Below are positions 1-8,300 of a stretch of DNA of 11,805 nucleotides, one piece after another. This DNA is from Pinguiococcus pyrenoidosus. Lineage: Eukaryota; Sar; Pinguiophyceae; Pinguiochrysidales; Pinguiochrysidaceae. The translations under genes and the position numbers were made by a program. A model generated the notes under the pieces. The model made no database searches and was not told where the DNA came from. It saw only the letters and a list, made by a program, of their open reading frames with translations. The DNA lies in assembly GCA_019677205.1 (NCBI GenBank), contig JAAMXY010002723.1, forward strand, positions 1-11,805, written 5' to 3'. How positions within the stretch are numbered: position 1 is the stretch's first letter; every line of letters starts with the position of its first letter.

Positions 1-245
1 CGCGCGTAGGCTCGCCTGTGTCTGCATCGCATAGGGCCTCGCTGGGCTCGGAATGCTGCATCCACGTCCCCTGGAGGATGTGCTGGCAGCTCTGTTCATT
101 TCTTTCTCCCTTTCTGTTTCTTCCTTCTCTCCCCATTTCTCTCTTTCTTTTCTCTTCTCTTCTCTTCTCTTCTCCTCTTCTATTTGGGTCCAACTTGAAT
201 GTGGGCGACGGCGTGTCGGTAGTTTCTCTTGTTTCGCCCTTGTTG
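1..245. other. 3' flank of the glycosyltransferase gene, no gene seen
   Basis: This stretch lies beyond the stop codon of the minus-strand glycosyltransferase gene and should hold its 3' untranslated region. Reading frames open on the plus strand here translate into Ser/Phe/Leu-rich runs that simply follow the pyrimidine tract, so I do not call them genes. No AATAAA-type signal is obvious on the minus strand. The neighbour to the left is outside the window. Confidence 0.6.
99..181. repeat. pyrimidine tract with (TCTCT)n microsatellite
   Basis: The plus strand is almost pure C/T from about 99 to 181. Four perfect TCTCT units occupy 151-170, with imperfect copies on both sides. It begins about 65 bases past the stop codon of the minus-strand glycosyltransferase gene, so in that transcript it would be a purine-rich (GA) stretch of the 3' untranslated region. 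Confidence 0.85.
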
Positions 246-3200
246 CTAGGCAGGAAGTGCCCGCGGTTTGCTGCTTGTGGATCTCAGACTGGAGAAGATG
301 GCGACCCATTTCTTTGCTGTATTCGCCCACGTGTACTTGTTGCGCACGTACTGAATCATGCGTTGCCGATGCTCGGCGAGACGTCCTTCACGATCCAGGG
401 TTGCCGCCTTCACCAAGGCATCCACCCACTCATCGACCCAATCGGGATCCTCGTCGGCCCTACGGCAAAGTCTGAGTCAGAGGTGCTCGTGAAGGCGTAT
501 TCCGGTGGGCTGCTTCTCGCCACCAGCACCCTGTGCACTCCGACCTTGTCATAAGGGGCTCACGAGGGCCCAGGTCGAACTCCGCGGTGAGTTCTGGCAG
601 CGTTGAGCGCGGGAATCTGTGTTGCGTTCGATTGCATCAGATCACCCACACAAGGAACGCTGATCGTGGGCAACGAAAAGACAAAAAGGGCGGCTACTGC
701 AGACGACAGAAGGCAAGCACACCTGGATGTGACGGGAATGGCCCCCATGGCCTGCGCCTTCATCAAGGCGATGCAACCCGTCTCAGGATAGCTCGTAGGA
801 TAGAGGTAGAATCCTGCGTGGTCTGATGAGCCTCCATGAGCGAAGGAGAGACACAAGAGCAGCGCTTACCCGATGCTGCGTACGCCTCTGCAAGCTCATC
901 GTGCGACACCATTCCATGATAGACAACTCCATCTTGGTTGAGCAAGTCGTCCATTGTCGTTCTCCACGCTGTGTAGGCCTCGAGTCCCGCAGACGCAACG
1001 AAGACCCTCTTCACGCCTTCCGTGAAGCCGTAGAAAACATGCAAGGTGGCGTTCTGGATCTGAGAGGAGATCGGAGCGATGTCAGCACATGGCAAGCCCT
1101 CTTCTAGTTTGGGTGACTCTCTCTCTGTCTCTCTCTTCACCCGTTCTCGAATGGCTGCCCAGCTCCGCAGAATGGTCTCGAGGCCGCGGACGGGAGACGA
1201 CGCATACACGAAGCGATTGTAGTGGTTGGCACCGTGCACAAATTGACCGGGGTCCAGCGCATTTTCCGTCACAAAACTTAAGCTTCGCGGAGCCCTATCG
1301 AAGGGAGGGAAAGCTTCTAATCTGAGGCGCGTTGCCAAAGCAGGCGCACGTATCCGTGACGGGGATCCCTACCTGGGAAGCGTGCTCCGGTGGTACGCGG
1401 AGGGAAAGAAAATGCCGTCCACCCTGTTGTTATGGCAGTAGAGCGGGTCGGAGATTGTGTGCGTTAGCCTCGTTTGCTGGCATTCCTCCTCCTTTCCTTG
1501 ATTCCCGATGATGCCGCGAACCTTGAATGAAGAAACTCTGGCGTGAGCCCCTGGGCCGGCACCACATCTTGCAGCCAGATGTAGGACTGCCGCGCGGCGC
1601 CAGCCAAGGCCACGCTGATGGGATACCGCCAAGCCACGAACACATCCGTCGCCTCGTACGGATTGTACAGGCGGGTGGGAAAATACGACACTGCTCCGGG
1701 ACCAGGTGCCTTGGTGTCGATGCCCTGCTGATCCTCCGCGACGTCGTTGAAGACACTGACTCGCCAGCCAAGCCGCGCGAGCTCTCTCGCGAGAAACACT
1801 ACCGCTTCCTCGCTCCCACCCAGTCCTTGTGAAAAGCGACAGCCGTGAGCTTAAATCATCGCAAAGGACTTGGCTGATGTCTGTCTCGTCGAATCAATTT
1901 TACCACGTGTTTCTAGCGACGACGGACCCCAGTGCGGCCAGTGTGTCTGTCCATACTCGTTGCAGTAGATCACGATGCGACTGGTGTCCCCGTCTCCAAG
2001 GTCGGGAACCGATTGCCCGAAACCGTTGGGAGACGCCGCAGACTCATGACTCCGCCGCGCGAACTCTAGGCCAGCGCCCATGCTGACGAGATCGTCTCCA
2101 TCAGCGGCAGCTGCCGCCGTCAGGATCTTGAGGAGGTCCAACGCGACGTCACCATCGCAGGCCGAGGTGCCAAGGACGGCTAGGCGCTGGGCGTGTCGGC
2201 GCGCTTCGATGGAGCACCAATCGACGTTGCTCTGACTCGTGCTGCAGAAGAACAGCGCTCTTGCCATCAACTCCACGAGCTCGCACTGTTGCCTCTCCAT
2301 CTCCACCGAGCAATTGAGATGCGTGGGCTCTACATGCTGCTGCTGATGCCACTGGATCCCCGCGCTTTCCACGTTGCATTCTCTAGGGATCTCGTGTCGC
2401 CAAGCTTCCGGGACGAGACTCTCGTAGACTACCTCGACGCCGTCAAACTCGTGGACGTCCAGCATCCATCGCAGCACGCGAATAGCATCGCTGCGGCGCT
2501 CCGGTGCCAGCTGAAGGACCCGGACCAATGTGATGATGGCTTGGGACACCCGACCAGCAGCGTGCTGCGCTGTGGCTCGATTCGCGAGGTACAGCGAGTT
2601 TCCCTCGTCCAGAGACGCCGCTTGGCCAAACGACGCCTCAGCCTCGCCTACACCACCTCGGGTATATTGCATCACGCCTAGCAGGTGCCATGCTTCGTGA
2701 TCGTCTGGAAAGCTCGCAACTACGCGCTGCAGGCGGTTCTCATGCGAAGAGCTCAGGCTGCCGTTGGTGGCAGCTCTCCGTACATCTCGGTACAAAGCCT
2801 GGAGCCTTAGGTCTTGCCGAGAATTTGGCTGCTGCTGATGCCAAGGCTGCCAAGGCTGATGCTGCTCGCTGTATACGTGAGACCCTACTCGGTCGCCATT
2901 CTGGCGGAACACCTCCCACATGGCACGCAAGATGGCCGAGACACGTTCTTCCAGTAGCTTCGTGTCGTACAAGGCACCACGAAGCAGCGATCCGGAGATG
3001 CGCCGGCGAAGCGTCGTCAGCAGTTCGTCCTCCCCCACCAAAGTCTCCACCGCTTTGCTGTACATCTTCACCGACGACGCTGTTAAGACATCCGCCAAGC
3101 CGGCGTCCAGCGCCCGCAGTAGCGACGCGCCGACGCGGGACGCCATGCGTCCCATGGGCGGCGCCAGCGTGAGCATCGGTAGTCCGGCCCAAAGGGCGTC

Positions 3201-5033
3201 GGCGGCCGTGGTGTGCGCACCGTAAGTAAAGGTGTCCAAGAAGACGTCACAACCTCCGATGCGCTCCAGATGGCGACGCCAGGTGTCTTTTCCTACCAGC
3301 AGCAGCCTGCCGGGATGCACGCCGCGGGCGCTCATCTCCGCTCTCAGGTTCCCAAGCACATCTCGTCGACGCTTTGGCGACGGCGAGAGCAGCACCAGCA
3401 GGCTTACGGGAGAGGCTTGCAGCGCCTGGCTCCAGGCCTGCAGCACCGTTGGTTCTAACTTGTCGACATTGTTGAAGTTGCAGAGCGCTCGGGCGTCGCG
3501 CGCGATCTTCAGCTCGGGAAGCAGGGCCGTTCGACAGTCCTGCGGCGTTTCGCAGAGTCGAGCGTCCAATGGGTAGAGGTTCGCCTGGTAGGTGCCCGGT
3601 AGGTAGGCGAACCTCTCGGCCCAGTCTCGCCTGCTCTCCACCGGCACGACCGCCGCATCCACCAGCGCGAAGTCCACCAGCGCGGCGCCGAACGTACCCG
3701 GATAGCCCAGGTAGTTCACCAGCAGCGGCGCCGGTTTGCGCGCCAGCAGCTCCGGCCGGGCGTTGGTGGTCCAGGCCATCAGGTCCACGAGCATGTCGAC
3801 TCGCCGCTCCTTCATAAGTGCCACGACCGCGTCATCTCCGAGCCGCCGCACGTCCACGAAGCCGCTGAGGCTTTGGAATTCCTGCCGGAGGTCAGATGCG
3901 TCATCGGGGCCGTAGCTGAAGAGCTGCACGTCAACGCCATTGTCTCGCTCGTGCTGAGAACGGATCAATCCTCTCGTGAGGTACCCCATCGCATGCGCTC
4001 GAAAGTCGTAGGACAGGTACCCAACGCGCAGCGGCGAAGGCGTCCAGTCGAGAGAGAACGACTGGCGACGGAGGCCTGCGAAGCGCAACGCCGCGGCGCT
4101 GCTGAGAAGGTGCAGCTGCGCAGGCGTCGCGTGCGGCATGAGCGTCAAGTCGTAGGGCGACAGATGCGTCATGCTACCCTCCGGCGTCTGGAGGCTTCTG
4201 TCCAGCAGCAGCAGCTGCCGCTCGCGGAAGAGGCGCCAGTCGCATAGGTTCCTGCGAATGTTGCTTATGACGCCAAGCACGTGCACATCTTGGGGTTGGA
4301 GCGCCAGCGCCGCTTCGGCCGCGGCCATCGCAGCGGCTAAGTCGTCCACAAATCGCTGCAGCATCTGGCTCCGGTTCAGCAGAATCATCAGGCGGCCGTC
4401 CGGCGTCAAGTCGGGCGTTTGCAACGCCAAGTCCAAATGCTTCAGCATGGCGCCGACGTCTTGCTCGACGAGGAAGAACGTATTTGCCAAGTTCAGCCTT
4501 GCCGTCGCGTGCTTGGGCTCCAGCTCCAAAGCTGTAGAGTAGGCCTCGCGAGCGTCCAAGTGGCGGCCTCTCTCCGAGAAGGACACGCCTAGGTTGTAGT
4601 AGGCCGCAGAGTGATTGGGCGCCAACGCAGTGGCCGTCCGAAAGTACGCCTCTGCCGTCTCGAAGTGCTGCGAGTCCTGGCGTCCTTTCTCCAAAAACAC
4701 GTGGCCGATGGAACTCAAGACGTCTGCGTGGAGCTGCGGCGTCGTGGCGACCTCCAAAGCGCTCCCGAAGGCCTCCAACGCCGACTCGAAGTCGCCTTTG
4801 CCGGACAGAATCGCGCCTTTGTTCAGCAATGCCTCTGGAAACGTGGGAAGCAGCTCGAGAGCTCTATTGTACAAAGACAGCGCTTCCTCCACGTGACCAT
4901 CTTGCTGCGCAGCGACGCCTCTGTTAAACAAACCATAGGGAAGATGGCGAACATCGACTTCGGCCGTGGCGCAGCAGCGCCATAGCACCGCATACAGCAG
5001 TCTTAGCAAGGCCAACACCCTCCAGTGCTCCAT
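246..5033 (-). CDS. TPR-GT41-TPR-GT4 bifunctional glycosyltransferase, eight exons
   Basis: Exons on the minus strand: 5033-1904, 1825-1522, 1423-1373, 1294-1141, 1059-870, 813-723, 616-545, 459-246; 1401 residues, TAG stop. The ATG at 5033 has purine at -3 and G at +4; an in-frame GTG at 5048 is not a likely start. Residues 1-24 resemble a signal peptide ending ATA. TPRs run over about 30-260. GT41 catalytic domain is about 333-707, with LRVGYLSYDF followed by His347, GYPGT 443-447, FNNVDK with Lys525, and HTT 607-609 before ADALWAGLP; these match catalytic and UDP-binding motifs of O-GlcNAc transferases. TPR-like block about 775-875, then a Cys-rich linker. A GT-B domain of GT4 type covers about 1018-1401 (VIYCNEYG, GLGGSE, VYASSPVRGLE, YPETGCIALMK). 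GT41 enzymes transfer GlcNAc or, in SPINDLY, fucose to Ser/Thr; donor and the GT4 reaction cannot be told here. Exon 1 is firm; exon 8's acceptor is least certain. Confidence 0.88.
460..544 (-). other. intron 7 of glycosyltransferase gene
   Basis: 85 bases, GTCGGA donor and GCCGTAG acceptor, phase 2. It joins PREPLMT through a split Arg codon to ADEDPDWVDEW. An intron is required because the upstream frame stops in this interval, but the exact ends are the least certain in the gene: an alternative acceptor at GACTCAG about ten bases earlier keeps the same frame and adds a few residues. Confidence 0.65.
617..722 (-). other. intron 6 of glycosyltransferase gene
   Basis: 106 bases, GTGTGC donor and GCAACACAG acceptor, phase 2. 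It joins AIPVTS through a split Arg codon to FPRSTLPELTAEFDLGP. Other AGs lie near, but this one keeps the frame of LPELTAEFDLGP. Confidence 0.78.
814..869 (-). other. intron 5 of glycosyltransferase gene
   Basis: 56 bases, the shortest intron here, with GTAAGC donor and CACGCAG acceptor, phase 1. It joins ELAEAYAAS through a split Gly codon to FYLYPTSYPETG, restoring an unbroken GT4 nucleotide-sugar binding segment. Confidence 0.9.
1060..1140 (-). other. intron 4, in-frame 81-base intron
   Basis: GTGAAG donor and CTCCTCTCAG acceptor, phase 0. It is 81 bases long with no in-frame stop, so it can be read straight through. Removal joins LRSWAAIRER directly to IQNATLHVFYGF, which is the compact spacing expected of this GT4 family; the retained form would add 27 charged residues between a helix and a core strand. 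Confidence 0.78.
1295..1372 (-). other. intron 3 of glycosyltransferase gene
   Basis: 78 bases, GTAGGG donor and TTCGATAG acceptor after a pyrimidine-rich run, phase 2. It joins HRSTLP through a split Arg codon to APRSLSFVTENALDP. A TAG lies immediately after the donor G, so the exon cannot simply continue. The preceding exon 3 is only 51 bases. Confidence 0.8.
1424..1521 (-). other. intron 2 of glycosyltransferase gene
   Basis: 98 bases, GTTCGC donor and AACAACAG acceptor, phase 2 (AG|G). It joins LTPEFLHS through a split Arg codon to VDGIFFPSAYH, which follows the usual GT4 order of this region. Confidence 0.82.
1826..1903 (-). other. intron 1 of glycosyltransferase gene
   Basis: 78 bases, GTAAAA donor and CACAAG acceptor, phase 1. 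Splicing replaces a spurious C-terminal tail that stops at 1851 and joins LETRG to LGGSEEAV, producing the GLGGSE loop typical of GT4 enzymes. Although 78 is a multiple of three, the intron contains an in-frame stop, so retention would truncate the protein before the GT4 domain. Confidence 0.9.
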
Positions 5034-5119
5034 CTTCGCGTCAGGCACTTTGAACGGTCGCTTTCACGCCATAAAGGTTGCGGACGGCGCAAGATTTCGG
5101 TGGGTTTTCAGCGCCGGAA

Positions 5120-5127
5120 CTTCGCGC
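5120..5127. promoter_or_regulatory. possible E2F-like site
   Basis: CTTCGCGC differs by one base from the E2F consensus TTTSSCGC (S is G or C). It lies 87 bases upstream of the glycosyltransferase ATG and just over 200 upstream of the SFI1-like ATG. Short degenerate sites like this also occur by chance, so it matters only together with the better site at 5235. Confidence 0.3.
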
Positions 5128-5234
5128 CCTAGAGGAAATTTAGTGAATCTTTAACAAAGCCCCATAGCCTTACTTTTCCAATGTGGAGACGAAGAGGGAT
5201 TGGGGGGAACGCTTGGGACAGATGGAAATCAAAT

Positions 5235-5243
5235 GGCGGGAAA
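5235..5243. promoter_or_regulatory. E2F-type binding site
   Basis: GGCGGGAAA is a perfect match in reverse orientation to the canonical E2F/DP site (TTTCCCGCC). It is about 97 bases upstream of the start codon of the SFI1-like gene, a position and role that fit S-phase-linked expression of a centrosome or basal-body duplication gene. Binding is inferred, not shown. Confidence 0.45.
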
Positions 5244-5339
5244 CTGAGATGCGCTGTTTGTTCATATCAGAGCGAAATAACGCGGATCGATATTCAAAAC
5301 CTCGCTTGGTAGAGTCGCGCCACAACTCTCCCGAACCGA

Positions 5340-8300
5340 ATGGACAGCCTTCGACGCCGCCTCGAGACGTCTCTGGCTCTCGAGGCGGAGGAGCTGCAGC
5401 GCATCCTGGCCGCATTCCTGGCTTCTGCGGACGCGGCGCATGTGTCAATTCCGCCCTCGGCTACTGCTTCCTCGGATGCTTTGCGCCTCCCTAGCCCGCT
5501 TCTCCAGTCAAGCCAGAAGGCCGCCAGACTGGAGGGAAGGACTCCTGTCTTTCAGTATGCGTCGAGGAGAGCCAATGATGGAACTTGGGATTCAGCCGGG
5601 ATGGAAGTACATCCGAGGCGAGGGCCGGACTCCTCTGAGGCTCTTCAGAATCGATCTTCCGACAGCAGAAGAAATGCGACGCCTGCGCGGCGCCAAGTGC
5701 GCCATTCGACGAAGAACGTCGCCGAGGCAAGACGAGAAGACAACAAGCGCGAAAGCCCAGGCCCAAGAATTCCTCAGTCTCGATCGTCCGCTGGTGAGCG
5801 TTCCGGCCTTGCGGGTCCATCATACGACGCGTCGTATGGCGCAGCAAAGGTGGTGGACCAAGCGGTGGATGCGCCGGTGGCCAGGACGATAAGATGCTCG
5901 TCGGAATTTCTTACAGAAGGACCATCTAGAAATGCGGCAGCAGCTGGAACTGGAAGAACGTCCACGGGCGCATGGTTTCCAGAAGCTCTGACGAGCAGTG
6001 CTGCGGGCCTTCGAGGCGCCTCTGTAGTGGATGGGCCCGGCAGATGTTCTTCCTCGTCGCCTCGATCTCCTGGGCGACGAATAGAGCTTTGCCGGGAAGG
6101 GCCGCTGAGGGAAGAAGATCCGACGCGTAGGTCATCTGCAATCGCCGATGATTCCACGGGTGGTCAGGTGTTGACGAGTGGTGACCCTCGTGATGGACTA
6201 GAAGAGAGCGACGACGATGAGACGAGAAGCACGGATATGAGGAGGTTCAGGGTTACCGTCTCGACGCGAATTGTGCGTGACGCGACGACGAATGCCGCAA
6301 CCGGCGCGCTCGATGGGGATGACCACATGGCTTCGCTGCCCCCCGACGAGATGCCTTCCGACGAGACGTTCTTCGAGCGAATGCTTCCTTTGGAGCAGAA
6401 GCTTGCTCCCGACGTCCCAACCCTGCCAAAGCGGAAGGCCGCAATGGAAGTGGCATGCCGCGGCTTTACAGACATTCTAAGGGAAGCCGAGGATGAACAC
6501 GATGAAGACATCGATGGACGGGTTCCAGTTGCTCAAGCAGCATCGCCTGACAATGGCAACGGCACTGGCGGCGCCATTGGCAAGAGCGGCGACACCTGGA
6601 TTCGAAGCGAGGCGTTTCTGAAGCGGAAAGCGTTCGCGCAATGGTACGCTTTCGCAAGGGACAGAAGACGTGCTCGAGAAAGGCAGAGGACCGCAACACT
6701 GCTCTGGATCATGCGGCGAAAAGAAGCTGCCATGGCGCGCCTATCCTACAACGCTCATCATTCGCGGAGTCAGAGGCGTCGAGTTCGGAATGCGCACGCG
6801 TTCTGGAGGCTGCGAAAATGCCACCGGTCTATCGCAGTCTGGCGAAGCATGGTGCGCGTCAGCGACCTAAGCAAAGTCGTCCGCAGACTTGAAGCAGAGA
6901 CGAGACTCCGCCAAGCTTTTACACGCTGGGCAGCGCTTCGGCGGGGACTGCAACGTCGGAAGCTCGCCATCTTTCGACGGTGGGTGGCTTTCTGGAGGCA
7001 ATCCAGGGCGAAGCATCTGGAAGTTGCGGATCGGCAGTTCTTGCGATATGTTCTTCTTTCGTGGAGAGAGCAAGCGTGCACGTCAAAGGCGTTGAATGCC
7101 GAGAGGTTCGCGACGGTCCACAGCAAGTCCCAAGAAACGACCGTGGCCATCGTGTTTCATCTATGGCTCATGAGGAAAGAGAATCTATGGGACCGACAAG
7201 TGAGGGCCGGCGCCGTGGCGGACTGTGTAAGGAGGATGCTGCTTAGAGCCTCCTTCATCCGGCTCAGGCGCTCAACGGAAGAAGTGCGCTCTCAGGACGA
7301 AGCGGTGCTGCGCAGAGCGACGCGCGCCGGTCTTCTTGCGAAGCAAAGTGCCCTGTTCGATAGATGGCGCCTTCGTGCAGTGTGGGGCCGTCGTAAGAAG
7401 CTCCTGCTTCGAAAACACAGCAGCGAGAAGCTGGTTGACGGAGCACGCGAAGCGTTCCGCTTGTGGAGATCATATGCCAGTCGCCGCGGCCAGTTGCTCG
7501 CGAAGACGACGTCATTGATAATGCAGAAGCAGCATTCGCGGAAGCGCCGGACTTTCATCCGCTGGAAGTCTGCCGTGAACCTGAAATGGGGCGAAGACCG
7601 TATTGGAGAGTATCTTCGCGTGAGATGGCCAGCTCGACGACTCTTTCGCTTCTGGCTCCGTCTGTACCTCCAAAGCAGTCAAGTCCGACGCCTTCAGCGC
7701 AGACAGAGACTCGCTCGCTGCCTTGATCGCTTCCGACTCGCTCACGCTACTAGGAGAAAGAAGCGACAGGGCCTATCGAGATGCGCGTCAATATACGTGC
7801 ACGCGAGGCTGAGAGCAGCCTTCGGCGCCTTGCTCCTGCCGACGCAGGCCCTGAGACGCATTGCGGAAGGGCCGGCGCGCACGATGATCTGCGTGCGCAA
7901 GACTCGTACGCTGCAACGCGCTGTGGACAGCTGGCGGGAGGTCGCGAGGGTTCAGACAGGTTTGCGCTTTGCTGAAGGGTTCCGCAAGCTGAGGATGCAG
8001 GAGCTCTGCCTGAAGACGTGGGACCGCAGCATTCAGCTACGAAAAAGGTGTCGACACGGCCTCCACGTCGCTGCCGCGGCGCGAAGCATTCGTCAAGGGC
8101 AGATCGGGTTCCACACTTGGCGAAGGGTTGCACGAGACAAGAAGCGAATGGCCGCACTGCACAAAAGCTTGCTGACGTACACTGTGTCAACAATGCGCCA
8201 CGACGCTTTCTCAAAGTGGGTGTGGGCCAAAAGAGGGAGAGATGCCATGCTCCGAGCGGTCGCAAGCTACATTGAGCGGAGTATCCGGAGCGCATTCGGC

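Larger units (their letters stand above)
5034..5339. promoter_or_regulatory. divergent promoter region between the glycosyltransferase and SFI1-like genes
   Basis: These 306 bases separate the start codons of two genes transcribed away from each other, so they should contain both promoters and both 5' leaders. I see no convincing TATA box for either side. Two E2F-like elements lie inside (5120-5127 and 5235-5243). No coding potential is visible. Confidence 0.7.

Noticed and set aside
18-554. Plus-strand open frames at 18-554 and 53-475
   Set aside because: Their translation is largely the pyrimidine tract read as Ser/Phe/Leu, and their remainder is antisense to exon 8 of the glycosyltransferase gene.
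763-1338. Separate small minus-strand genes at 763-1338, 1464-1799 and 560-856
   Set aside because: Each contains a different consecutive piece of one GT4 domain, none has both a sensible start and stop for a whole domain, and GT-AG junctions connect them in frame.
2690-4985. Several plus-strand open frames of 80-160 codons between 2193 and 4985
   Set aside because: They lie entirely antisense to a strongly supported TPR/GT41 coding exon and have biased Arg/Ser/Ala/Pro composition with no recognisable domain.
1851-5048. The 1065-codon minus-strand reading frame taken as a complete gene from GTG 5048 to the stop at 1851
   Set aside because: The start is GTG, with a good ATG five codons later, and the last residues after LETRG are intron 1. 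Splicing continues the protein into the GT4 domain, so this frame is only exon 1 plus part of an intron.
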